From DYRB01 sp963845265 (GTDB lineage Bacteria > Pseudomonadota > Gammaproteobacteria > Chromatiales > Chromatiaceae), in the NCBI GenBank assembly GCA_963845265.1, contig CAWJRN010000016.1:124001-188000 (forward strand): a DNA stretch of 64,000 bases, in the 5' to 3' direction. The stretch's first letter is position 1; each line of letters begins with the position of its first letter. Under the pieces are notes generated by a model. That model worked only from the letters and a program-made list of their open reading frames with translations. It was not told where the DNA came from and did no database searches. This document shows, one piece after another, positions 1 through 8,832 of the stretch. The position numbers and the translations under genes are program-made.

Positions 1-1684
1 CAATCTTATTGATAACCTGTCGCGCGACGTGAGAGTCGTCCTCGAACAAGCTGCCATCCTGCAAGGCCAAACGCATCAGGGGCACTTCCAGACGCTGTAG
101 CCATCCTTTGACACTGTCAGAGACCGCTGGATCCTGTAGCATCGCGTCGAACACGTTCTCCGCGACGGCAATCACATTGTCGTCGCGGTCATTCACATGC
201 CGACCAGCACCGCCACCGGAGCTCCCGGGCAGCTGCTGGAGCAATCGAGAGCGGACGTCGCGGGGACCATCCGAGGACAGGTCTCCCGTCGTGCTGCCCT
301 GCAAGCTTGCGAGCGCATCCAGCAACTCTTGCTTCGTATACACCGCTCCTGGGGATGCCTCGGATAGCGCTTCGGCAACCCTCAGCTGGGAATGGTGAGC
401 ATAATCTGGCACGACGCGGCTTTGCAGTCCGCGCAGCTCTCCGACCAGCTGATAGAGGTCAGGACGACGGTCGGTCGAAGAACTTGCCCCCCTAGCCGAC
501 GCAGGGAGAGCCGGTATCCACTGAGCGGGCCGGCCTCTCCCTCCCGTCTGGGGCGGGACGTCCGTGACTTCCTTGGGTGAGTGCTCTTTCTGCGGAGCGA
601 TTGTCGGTGCAGGCAAAGATTGCCTCCTCAAGCTGTAGAGCTTGAGCTCCGGCAGAACCTTTTCTCCGATCAAGAACTGGTTGAGTCGTTCGTACAAGGC
701 ACCTGCGCGTTCGGTAAGAATATCGTGAAAGGCTCGGCATGCCAGCCTGTTGACCAGTGGGAGGTAGCATTCGGCAAGGATTACCTCTTGAAAGGATTCG
801 GCGACAAGCCGCGGTCCATACGGATTGGCAGCCGAGTCGATATGGGTGCCGAGCACGACGGATAAACGCTGGTCCAACCCAGCCAGCTGCTCTCTGTGTC
901 GAGTCTCTGCGCCGCTGGCGATTTCCGAGACTGCAAGCCAGTTCTCTAGGGATTCATCATCGACTAGGTGCAGGTCATCGGCTGTTGTGTTGTGTCGGTC
1001 CTCGTCGGGGTGTGCGGTCGGGGAGCCGAGGCTGCGCCAGCGCCGCTGCAGAGCATCGCCGAAGGAGGAAAGTAACCGCCCCTCGGATAGTTTTAGTTGG
1101 TCCATCGCGGCGAAACAGGCATCCTGGTCTGTCACGGTTTGCGTGCTGCGAGCGGCATGGAACAAACGGTGTCCGAGGGTCAAGAGCGCACTTTTCAGAA
1201 TTGGCTGCAGGCTCTGGGTCGCCAGCTTGTTGCACTCCTCCAGCAGGCGGTGTCGTCCGGCTGCATCGATTCGAGATGGCAATTCGTCCTGAGCATCGCC
1301 TGGACCCCGGAGGCTCGGCTGCGGCCGGTTCGTGGCGAAACTCAACAATGCGCGCAGGACCTTGGGATCGGGACTGACAAAGGCGACGCCTGCCGCATCG
1401 GGCGAGGAATGGACGACACGCCCCGTCAAGCAGACATCGGACCTGAATCGTCCTTCTTTCAGCGAACAGTGAATCGTGATCTCAGACTCGGGAATTATCG
1501 GATCCGGGGCCTGGGAAAACGTCATGAACAGTCCCCCGGCACAGACGTTCTGGATCTTGCACGGCGTTGGCCGACCGGACAGGTCCGCCATCCCATCGAG
1601 CCACACCGAAAAACGCTGAAGACTACGGCGATCCCGGGCTGATCCGAAGATGGACGTATTCAGGAGAGGCGTAATTTGCGACAT
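1..1684 (-). CDS. DUF1631 family protein with N-terminal PilZ-like domain (partial, C-terminus off window)
   Basis: Reading the minus strand from ATG at 1684 gives an uninterrupted frame of about 561 codons that runs off the left edge, so the C-terminus is missing. The first 120 residues look like a PilZ domain: DRRSLQR (residues 18-24) matches the RxxxR c-di-GMP-binding motif and NVCAGG (46-51) matches the [DN]xSxxG motif with one change. The rest is soluble, helical and charged and matches what I know of DUF1631 proteins, which are long proteins of unknown function in gammaproteobacteria, sometimes misnamed thymidine phosphorylase. A role as a c-di-GMP-responsive cytoplasmic protein is inferred only from the PilZ motifs. 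Plus-strand frames across this stretch are shadows. Confidence 0.8.
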   Translation of the reverse strand, partial: MSQITPLLNTSIFGSARDRRSLQRFSVWLDGMADLSGRPTPCKIQNVCAGGLFMTFSQAPDPIIPESEITIHCSLKEGRFRSDVCLTGRVVHSSPDAAGVAFVSPDPKVLRALLSFATNRPQPSLRGPGDAQDELPSRIDAAGRHRLLEECNKLATQSLQPILKSALLTLGHRLFHAARSTQTVTDQDACFAAMDQLKLSEGRLLSSFGDALQRRWRSLGSPTAHPDEDRHNTTADDLHLVDDESLENWLAVSEIASGAETRHREQLAGLDQRLSVVLGTHIDSAANPYGPRLVAESFQEVILAECYLPLVNRLACRAFHDILTERAGALYERLNQFLIGEKVLPELKLYSLRRQSLPAPTIAPQKEHSPKEVTDVPPQTGGRGRPAQWIPALPASARGASSSTDRRPDLYQLVGELRGLQSRVVPDYAHHSQLRVAEALSEASPGAVYTKQELLDALASLQGSTTGDLSSDGPRDVRSRLLQQLPGSSGGGAGRHVNDRDDNVIAVAENVFDAMLQDPAVSDSVKGWLQRLEVPLMRLALQDGSLFEDDSHVARQVINKI

Positions 1685-2027
1685 ATCGTCACTTAGTCCT
1701 TGATCATCGTTCCGGCCAATACCCAGCATTCGGTGCGTGATTGAGGGGCCATTGGCGGGACTTGGGCGTGCACTGCAACCCCAGGTCGTGGTCCAGCCCC
1801 TGGACTGGGCATACGGCGCCTCAAGCGCCGACGAAATTCAGCGAGGTACCGGCGCATGGGGCCGTGGACTCTCGATATAGGCCGAACCTCCGTCATTCCG
1901 TACCACTGGAAGTGAAAGCTAGCCCAGGGTATGAAGTAACAAACGGAGGATCTACGGTGAAAGACTGTACCCGAGGCCGCTGCCGCGTGCCAACACTTGT
2001 TGTGGCTGGGCGGATCGGGGCGAGTTG
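1685..2027. other. gene-poor stretch upstream of DUF1631 gene
   Basis: I see no convincing gene in these 343 bases. The right end (about 1950-2027), which holds a GGAGG-like site and short blocked frames, probably belongs to the transposase remnant that follows. The promoter of the minus-strand DUF1631 gene should lie near 1690-1750, but no clear -35/-10 pair stands out. Confidence 0.5.
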
Positions 2028-2296
2028 ATGGCGCGACACGGACGCCATGAGCCGGCGGCAAGGCTCATCATGGCAATGGCGCTGCTGGAAGCGGGGCTCT
2101 CGCACCGTCAGTTGGCTGAGCGGGTGGGCGTTGCGCGCAGCACGTTGCAGGATTGGACCGCGCGCTCACGGCGCTGACCACCATCCACAACTACTTTATA
2201 CGCCGACCCGACGGCACGACCACCGCGCAACGCTTCTTCACACTACAAAGAAATAGACCTGTGGCTCCGCCCCCGCGAGGGCCTTTGTTCTTGTAA
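2028..2296 (+). pseudogene. decayed transposase remnant (HTH N-terminus joined to C-terminus)
   Basis: From ATG 2028 the frame reads a helix-turn-helix segment (LSHRQLAERVGVARSTLQDW, a typical transposase HTH) and stops at 2175-2177. From 2174 another frame reads TTIHNYFIRRPDGTTTAQRFF followed by a Pro/Arg-rich tail and a TAA at 2294, which resembles transposase C-termini ending in a TTxxxRFF motif. The central catalytic part is missing and the two ends are out of frame. This looks like an internally deleted, frameshifted insertion-sequence relic. I cannot assign the IS family. Confidence 0.55.
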
Positions 2297-2679
2297 TCCG
2301 TTGCCCGCGTTGCTGGGCATGATCGCTCCTGTAGCTAGCCCTGAGCTAGAGCTAGAGCCAACAGACGAGTCCCGCCACATTGGAGCAGCGGACTATGCCA
2401 ACTGCGAGCAACGCACGCAGGGGATTGCCTTGGCCACGCAACCTGAGGAATAGTGGTTCCAACTAAACCACGGTCACCACCAAGCATTCGCAACGATTAA
2501 ACCAAAGGGCATTGCTGGTAGCGTGCCCCCTGTCAGAGCGCCAGGCGCCGACGCGAGCCCTGCGTCCTAAGCCAGGAAGTCAGGTACGCGACGTGACCAC
2601 GAAAGGCGCGCCGGCAGTGATGTCCGGTGTCGGCAAACTCAAACCTCGGACTCAGAGTTGAGGCTACGCTGCATTCGGG
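2297..2679. other. no feature seen
   Basis: These 383 bases lie between the transposase relic and the 3' end of the helicase gene. No frame looks coding and I see no strong hairpin followed by a T run. The stretch is probably decayed flank of the mobile element. Confidence 0.5.
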
Positions 2680-4686
2680 TCACCCCTCCAACATTCCCTT
2701 CAGATTGGCCAGGTGCGCCTTACCGCGGGCCTGGCGCTCCTCCTGGGTGACCTCGCGGCGAGTGTCCCAGTCGATCTTGTCAGGGGGTAGTTCGTTTAGA
2801 AAACGGCTGGGCTCACTCTCGATGACCTCGCCATAACGCTTGCGGCGCTGGGTCACGGTGAAGGTCAGGCTGACCTGGGCCCGGGTGATGCCGACATAGG
2901 CCAGGCGGCGCTCCTCCTCGATGGTGTCCTCGTCGATGCTGGTGCGATGGGGTAGGAGTTCCTCCTCCATGCCGACCAGGAAGACGTGAGGGAACTCCAG
3001 CCCCTTGGCCGCGTGCAGGGTCGTCAAGGCGACGCGCTCGCCACCCTCCTCTTCCGCCTGTCGCTCCAGCACGTCCATAAGCGATAGGTGGCTGACCATC
3101 TCGCCGAGGGTCTTCTCCTGTAGCTCGCCCTTGTTCAGGGCACCGATCCAGTCGATCAGGTCGGTGACGTTCTCCATGCGCCGCTCAGCGACCTGGGTGC
3201 TGGAGGCGTTCTCCCGCAACCAGGCCCCGTAGCTCATGCCCTCCACCATGGCGCGCACGGCGGCGACCGGCTCGGTCTCGGCCTGCCGGGCATAGCCCTG
3301 CAGCCAGCCGGCGAAGTTCTTCAGTCGCTTGTGGGCCCGCTCGCCCAGATGCTGCCCCAGACCCAGCTCGTCGCAGGCGATGAGCAGGCCGATCTCGCGC
3401 CCCTTCGCATAGCCAGCCAAGGCCTCCAGGGTGTTGGGGCCGATCTCCCGGCGCGGGGTGTTGACGATGCGCAGGAAGGCCGCGTCGTCGTCCGGGTTGG
3501 CCAGCAGGCGCAAATAGGCCATGACATCCTTGACCTCGGTGCGGGAGAAGAACGAGGTCCCGCCGCTGAGGAAATAGGGGACATTGTGCTCGCGCAGGGC
3601 CTTCTCGAAGGGGCGTGCCTGGTGGTTGCCCCGGTAGAGGATGGCGAAACGCCCGAAGTCCTCCGCCTGGGTGAAGTGGCGATGCAGGATCTCGGAGACC
3701 ACCCGCTCGGCCTCGTGGGCCTCGTCGCGACAGGTGAGCACCCGAGGCGGGTCGCCTGGGGGCAGCGCACTCCACAGGCGCTTCTCGAAGACATGGGGGT
3801 TGTTGGCAATCAGGGCGTTGGCGAGCCCTAGGATGCGCCCGCTGGAACGGTAGTTCTGTTCCAGCATGACCACCTTGAGGTGCGGGTAGTCATCTTTGAG
3901 CCGGGCGAGATTCTCCGGACGGGCACCGCGCCAGGCATAGATGGACTGGTCGTCGTCGCCGACCACGGTCAGGGCACCGCGGGGACCCACCAACTGGCGA
4001 ACCAGCTCGTACTGGGCCCCATTGGTGTCCTGGTACTCGTCCACCAGCAGGTAGCGGATGCGGGCCTGCCAGGTCTCCAGCAGGTCCAGGTGGTCCCGAA
4101 ACAGGCGCGCCGGGGCCAGGATCAGGTCGTCGAAGTCCACCGCGTTATAGGCGCGAAGGCTTTGCTCATAGTCGCCGTAGAGCCGGGCCAGGTCTGCCTC
4201 GTAGTCGTCCTCGGCCAGACCCTGCGCCTGTTGGGGCGAGATCAGATCGTTCTTCCAGCGGGAGATGCGCGACAGGACCCCGGCGGCGGAGTTGGCGTCC
4301 TGGCGGGCGGTCTTGCGCAGGTGTTCCTTGAGCAAGGCCTCGGCATCCTGGGCGTCGAAGAGCGAGAACCCAGGCCGCAGGCCGGCCCGGGCGGCATGTC
4401 GCCGCAGGATGTCCAGCCCCAGGGTGTGAAAGGTGGAGATGGTCAGGCCGCGGGCCTCGCGGCCCTTGACCTGCTTGGCCGCACGTGACTTCATCTCGCG
4501 AGCGGCCTTGTTGGTGAAGGTCAGGGCACAGACGTGGCGCGCTGGGATCCCGCACTCGCCGATCAGGTGGCCAATCTTGCGGGTGATGACCCGGGTCTTG
4601 CCGGAGCCTGCCCCAGCGAGCACCAGCAAGGGCCCGCCGACATAGCACGCCGCCTCCTGTTGACTCGGGTTGAGTCCCTTCACCAC
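2680..4686 (-). CDS. rep: ATP-dependent DNA helicase Rep (UvrD/REP superfamily 1)
   Basis: A 668-residue protein with the full set of superfamily 1A helicase motifs: Q-motif LNPSQQEA near the N-terminus, Walker A GAGSGKT (about residues 25-31), Walker B LLVDEYQDTN (about 215), the Rep-type VVGDDDQSIYAWRGA just after it, LEQNYRSSGRIL, and the C-terminal TLHAAKGLEF and YVGITRA motifs. Its length matches Escherichia coli Rep (673 residues). Rep is a 3'-5' translocase that clears proteins ahead of replication forks. The gene stands alone; its start ATG at 4686 agrees with the family N-terminus. Confidence 0.95.
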   Translation of the reverse strand: MVKGLNPSQQEAACYVGGPLLVLAGAGSGKTRVITRKIGHLIGECGIPARHVCALTFTNKAAREMKSRAAKQVKGREARGLTISTFHTLGLDILRRHAARAGLRPGFSLFDAQDAEALLKEHLRKTARQDANSAAGVLSRISRWKNDLISPQQAQGLAEDDYEADLARLYGDYEQSLRAYNAVDFDDLILAPARLFRDHLDLLETWQARIRYLLVDEYQDTNGAQYELVRQLVGPRGALTVVGDDDQSIYAWRGARPENLARLKDDYPHLKVVMLEQNYRSSGRILGLANALIANNPHVFEKRLWSALPPGDPPRVLTCRDEAHEAERVVSEILHRHFTQAEDFGRFAILYRGNHQARPFEKALREHNVPYFLSGGTSFFSRTEVKDVMAYLRLLANPDDDAAFLRIVNTPRREIGPNTLEALAGYAKGREIGLLIACDELGLGQHLGERAHKRLKNFAGWLQGYARQAETEPVAAVRAMVEGMSYGAWLRENASSTQVAERRMENVTDLIDWIGALNKGELQEKTLGEMVSHLSLMDVLERQAEEEGGERVALTTLHAAKGLEFPHVFLVGMEEELLPHRTSIDEDTIEEERRLAYVGITRAQVSLTFTVTQRRKRYGEVIESEPSRFLNELPPDKIDWDTRREVTQEERQARGKAHLANLKGMLEG

Positions 4687-5255
4687 ACGACCTCCGCCAG
4701 AGCTACAGAAATGTCTGAGGCGCGATTATGGAAGCACGGGGCGCTGGCGTATACGAGCACCACCTCCGCATTCCGGGTGAGGCCAGGCTGAAGTGCCAGT
4801 GAAAGCACAGGCGTGGCATGAGGGTCTATGCACCATGCGAGCCCTGCCTGGCACAGACCGACGAGAAGTGCTTCCAGCGTCGTGCAGATACGGGGGCCCG
4901 AGGATGCCTGCCCCTTTGCCGTTGAAGCAGGTACCTTCTGGAACCAGGCGCGATCATCGGTTAAGGTGACACCCTACTGGTGTGAAACCGTCTCGATGAG
5001 GGTTTCCTCCCACGCCGCAGCCTACCGAAGATGCGCAGACGAAAGGCCATGCATATTCAGCCGATCGCTCCCGCCCTATTTTCCGGCCACTATCCAGGCC
5101 CCTACCGCCGCCACTGGGCGCCCCAGCGTTACGCGGTGCGTTGCCACTAGCCGATTCGTCCCCAATCCAGGGTCCCTTCTGGGGGACCGCCCCGCGGCGG
5201 CATTGGGGCCACGACGCCCGCTCGCCGCCATTCGCTTCACCGACAGGAGCGCGCC
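4687..5255. other. intergenic region between rep and asnO
   Basis: This 569-base divergent region must hold the promoters of rep (leftward) and the NAGGN operon (rightward). No frame in it looks coding. A short inverted repeat (GGTCCC/GGGACC near 5172-5189) lies about 70 bases before the asnO start. AGGAG at 5247-5251 is the likely asnO ribosome-binding site. I found no consensus promoter I would defend. Confidence 0.5.
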
Positions 5256-6980
5256 ATGTGTGGCTTTTGCGGAGAGATCCGCTTCGACGAACAACCCATC
5301 GACCTGGGCGCCCTGAGCGCCATGAACCACTCCATGACCCCCCGAGGCCCTGACGGCCACGGGGCCTGGCAGCAGGCACGTATCGCCCTGGGTCATCGGC
5401 GCCTGTCCATCATCGACCTCAGCACCCATGCGGCCCAACCCATGGTGGACAGCGAATTGGGACTGACCGTCGCCTTCAACGGCTGCATTTACAACTACAA
5501 GGAGCTGCGCGCCGAGTTGGAGGGCAAGGGCTACCGCTTCTTCTCCCACGGCGACACCGAGGTCATCCTCAAGTCGTTCCACGCCTGGGGCGAGGCCTGT
5601 GTGGACCGCTTCCACGGCATGTTCGCCTTCGCCGTGGCGGAGCGCGACACCGGTCGCCTGACCCTGGTACGCGACCGACTGGGCATCAAACCCCTCTACC
5701 TCGCCGAGGTCCGCGGCGGCCTGCGCTTTGCTTCCACCCTGCCCGCCCTGCTGGCCGCGGGCGGCATCGATACCGACATCGACCCTGTGGCCCTGCACCA
5801 CTACATGCACTTCCACGCCGTGGTACCGGCGCCCCATACCATCTTGCGCGGGGTGCGCAAGCTGCCGCCGGCAACCATCCGCACCATCGAGCCCGACGGC
5901 AAGACCCGCGAGCGCACCTACTGGGAGCCGCGCTTTGTCACCCCGGACGAAGAGCGCAACTTGTCCTTCGAAGACTGGCAGGAGTTGACCCTGGACGCCC
6001 TGCGTCTGGCGGTGAAACGCCGCCTGGTCGCCGACGTGGACGTGGGGGTACTGCTCTCAGGTGGGCTGGATTCGAGCCTCATCGTCGGCCTGCTGGCGGA
6101 GCAGGGCCAGCGCGGGCTGAACACCTTCTCCGTGGGCTTCGAGACCGTGGGCAGCGAGGTGGGCGACGAGTTCCAGTACTCGGACCTGATCGCCCAACAC
6201 TACGGCACGACCCACCACAAGATCCGCGTCAGCTCCGCCGAGCGCCTGCTCCCGGAGCTGCCCAACTGCGTGCGCGCCATGGCCGAGCCCATGGTCAGCC
6301 ACGACGTCATCGGCTTCTACCTGCTCTCCCAGGAAGTCAGCAAGCACGTCAAGGTGGTGCAGAGCGGCCAGGGGGCGGACGAGGTCTTTGCCGGCTATCA
6401 CTGGTACCCGCCTATGGTGGGCAGCACGGACCCGGTCGCCGACTATGCCCGTGCATTCTGCGACCGCAGCCATGAAGAGTTCCGCCGGGCGGTGACCCCG
6501 CGCTTCCACGGCGAGGACTTCAGCCGCGCCTTCATCGCCGGCCACTTCGGCCGCCCGGGCGCCGAGGCCCCGGTCGACAAGGCCCTGCGCATGGACCAAC
6601 TCATCATGCTGGTGGACGACCCGGTCAAGCGCGTCGACAACATGGCCATGGCCTGGGGTCTCGAGGCGCGGGTGCCCTTCCTGGACCACGAACTGGTGGA
6701 GCTGGCGGCGCGCATGCCCGACGAATTCAAGCTATGCGACGAGGGCAAGTGCGTGCTCAAGGCAGTGGGCCGACGGGTGATCCCGGCAGAGGTCATCGAC
6801 AGGCCCAAGGGTTACTTCCCGGTGCCGGCGCTCAAGTACCTGCGTGGCGATGTGCTGGACATGGTCCGTGATGTGGTCCACTCCGAGCGTGCCCAGTCCC
6901 GCGGGCTCTTCCAGCGCGCCTATGTGGACGAGCTGCTGGCGATCCCCAGACGACCACATCACGCCCTTGCGTGGCTCTAA
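5256..6980 (+). CDS. asnO: N-acetylglutaminylglutamine amidotransferase (AsnO), C-terminus frameshifted
   Basis: The 574-residue frame is asparagine synthetase-like. MCGFCGEI at the N-terminus carries the class II glutaminase nucleophile Cys2, and the ATP pyrophosphatase P-loop LLSGGLDSS lies near residue 265. In NAGGN-forming bacteria this protein amidates N-acetylglutaminylglutamine to give the osmoprotectant dipeptide amide, and the next two genes are its known partners. The last codons (RRPHHALAWL) are not family-like. Removing one C from the CCCC run at 6944-6947 restores IPDDHITPLRGSKLWQVALL and a new stop at 7030-7032, which matches the expected C-terminus. The gene is therefore either mutated or carries a sequence error; the intact form would span 5256-7032. 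A good AGGAG precedes the ATG. Confidence 0.9.
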   Translation: MCGFCGEIRFDEQPIDLGALSAMNHSMTPRGPDGHGAWQQARIALGHRRLSIIDLSTHAAQPMVDSELGLTVAFNGCIYNYKELRAELEGKGYRFFSHGDTEVILKSFHAWGEACVDRFHGMFAFAVAERDTGRLTLVRDRLGIKPLYLAEVRGGLRFASTLPALLAAGGIDTDIDPVALHHYMHFHAVVPAPHTILRGVRKLPPATIRTIEPDGKTRERTYWEPRFVTPDEERNLSFEDWQELTLDALRLAVKRRLVADVDVGVLLSGGLDSSLIVGLLAEQGQRGLNTFSVGFETVGSEVGDEFQYSDLIAQHYGTTHHKIRVSSAERLLPELPNCVRAMAEPMVSHDVIGFYLLSQEVSKHVKVVQSGQGADEVFAGYHWYPPMVGSTDPVADYARAFCDRSHEEFRRAVTPRFHGEDFSRAFIAGHFGRPGAEAPVDKALRMDQLIMLVDDPVKRVDNMAMAWGLEARVPFLDHELVELAARMPDEFKLCDEGKCVLKAVGRRVIPAEVIDRPKGYFPVPALKYLRGDVLDMVRDVVHSERAQSRGLFQRAYVDELLAIPRRPHHALAWL

Positions 6981-7089
6981 GCTTTGGCAAGTAGCCCTAT
7001 TGGAGTTGTGGCTTCAGGGCCATGGGGTCTGACCCAGGCACAAGCGAACCCCAGAACCTTCGCCAGAACATAGGAGCAGGATCAGGCCC

Positions 7090-8832
7090 ATGAGAGAGCG
7101 TACCGACCACCGCCTGGAACGCAGTCGCGCCCCATCGGTCAAGAACTGGGACCGCAAGCCGCGTGCGGATCATGATCTGGACATAGCTGCAGCCGTGGAC
7201 TGCGGTTGGGGCCGGCTGTTGTTCGGCCAGACCTTTACAGACCCGCGCCACCTGGCCTCCGTGCTCCAAGAGGAGCGCCATGGCAAGCGCGACGTGGCCC
7301 TCTATCTCAACGACCCCCAAGTGGTGCTGTCCTACGCCCCCCAGGACCTGTTCCTCGACCCCTCCCATACCTTTCGTCTTTGGCTGGAGCGCTACCAACC
7401 CTCCCCACGCAGACCCAAGGGATACCACATCCGACTGCTCAATAGCCGAGAGGACGCGAACGCCATTCAACGCCTCTATGTGAGTCGACGCATGGTGCCG
7501 CCCGGGGCCGACTTCATCTGGGATCAGCGCGCCTCACGCATCCTCACCTACTGGGTGGCGGAGGATGAACAGGATGGGAGCCTGCTGGGGGTCGTCAATG
7601 GCGTCGACCATGTCGCCGCCTTCCAGGATCCCGAAAACGGCGCCAGCCTGTGGGCACTGGCGGTGGACCCTCAGGCCCCCTACCCCGGCATCGGCGAGAA
7701 CCTGGTGCGCCAGGTCATCGAGTACTACCAAGCCCACGGCCGGGCCTTCATCGACCTGTCGGTGATCCACGACAACACGCGCGCCATCCGCCTCTACGAG
7801 CGGCTGGGTTTCGAACGTATCCCGGCCTTTGCCTTAAAGAACAAGAACGCCTACAACGAACCCCTGTTCATGGGTCCGACCCCAGAGGTCGACCTCAATC
7901 CCTATGCGGCTATCATCGTCAACGAAGCGCGTCGCCGCGGTATCGGCATCGAGGTGCTGGACGCAGCCAACGGCTATTTCGCCCTGGTCCTAGGCGGCCG
8001 GCGCATCGTCTGTCGCGAATCCCTCAGCGAACTGACCACGGCGATCGCCATGAGCCGTTGTGACGACAAGGCGGTGACCCACCGGGTGCTGCACCGCGCC
8101 GGCCTGCGGGTACCGGAGCAAACTCGGGTGGAGTCCATGGACCAGGCCGAGGCCTTTCTGTCGCGCCTGGGCCGTGTGGTGGTCAAGCCGAGCAAGGGCG
8201 AACAGGGGGCTGGGATTAGTGTGGACGTGCGCGACCCCGAGACCCTGGAGCAGGCAATCCGGGCCGCACGGCGGGTCTGCGACTCGGTGATCCTGGAGGA
8301 ATTCGTCGAGGGCGAGGACCTGCGCATCGTGGTCATCGACTACAAGGTGGTGGCCGCCGCCATCCGCCGTCCGGCCCAGGTGGTCGGCAACGGTCGCCAG
8401 ACGATCCGCGAGTTGGCCCAGGCCCAGAGCCAGCGGCGCCGGGCGGCCACCGGGGGCGAGAGCGCCATCCCAATGAACGCCGAGACCGAGCGCTGCATCG
8501 CCCAGGCTGGCTTCGGCTGGGACGACGTGCTGCCCGACGGGCAGATGCTCCAAGTGCGCAAGACGGCCAACCTGCACACCGGCGGGACCATCCATGACGT
8601 CACCGCGGAGCTACACCCTAAGCTGGCCGCAGACGCGGTGGCGGCGGCACGGGCCCTGGACATCCCGGTCACCGGCCTGGACTTCCTAGTCCCCGCCGTC
8701 GACCGGCCCGACTATGTCATTATCGAGGCCAACGAACGCCCGGGCCTCGCCAACCACGAGCCCCAGCCAACGGCCAAGCGCTTCGTAGACCTGTTGTTTC
8801 CACTGACCGCCGCACGGGAGGAGGTCCCTTGA
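7090..8832 (+). CDS. ngg: N-acetylglutaminylglutamine synthetase (GNAT + ATP-grasp)
   Basis: A 580-residue fusion. Residues about 110-260 form a GNAT acetyltransferase (ALAVDPQAPYPGIGENLVRQ followed by a conserved YERLGF), and about 290-575 form an ATP-grasp ligase with VVVKPSKGEQGAGI near 362 and IIEANERPGL near the end. In the NAGGN pathway this enzyme acetylates glutamine and ligates a second glutamine; AsnO then amidates the product. It starts 57 bases after the repaired stop of asnO, and its stop TGA (8830-8832) overlaps the TTG start of the peptidase gene, so translation of the two is probably coupled. The reaction is assigned from family knowledge and gene order. Confidence 0.93.
   Translation: MRERTDHRLERSRAPSVKNWDRKPRADHDLDIAAAVDCGWGRLLFGQTFTDPRHLASVLQEERHGKRDVALYLNDPQVVLSYAPQDLFLDPSHTFRLWLERYQPSPRRPKGYHIRLLNSREDANAIQRLYVSRRMVPPGADFIWDQRASRILTYWVAEDEQDGSLLGVVNGVDHVAAFQDPENGASLWALAVDPQAPYPGIGENLVRQVIEYYQAHGRAFIDLSVIHDNTRAIRLYERLGFERIPAFALKNKNAYNEPLFMGPTPEVDLNPYAAIIVNEARRRGIGIEVLDAANGYFALVLGGRRIVCRESLSELTTAIAMSRCDDKAVTHRVLHRAGLRVPEQTRVESMDQAEAFLSRLGRVVVKPSKGEQGAGISVDVRDPETLEQAIRAARRVCDSVILEEFVEGEDLRIVVIDYKVVAAAIRRPAQVVGNGRQTIRELAQAQSQRRRAATGGESAIPMNAETERCIAQAGFGWDDVLPDGQMLQVRKTANLHTGGTIHDVTAELHPKLAADAVAAARALDIPVTGLDFLVPAVDRPDYVIIEANERPGLANHEPQPTAKRFVDLLFPLTAAREEVP

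Noticed and set aside
108..1642. Several plus-strand open frames of 90-206 codons in the first 1.7 kb.
   Set aside because: They lie opposite a continuous minus-strand frame with PilZ and DUF1631-like sequence; their translations are Arg/Cys-rich and motif-free.
6057..6689. 210-codon minus-strand frame opposite asnO.
   Set aside because: Shadow of the GC-rich asnO coding frame, without motifs or start signals.
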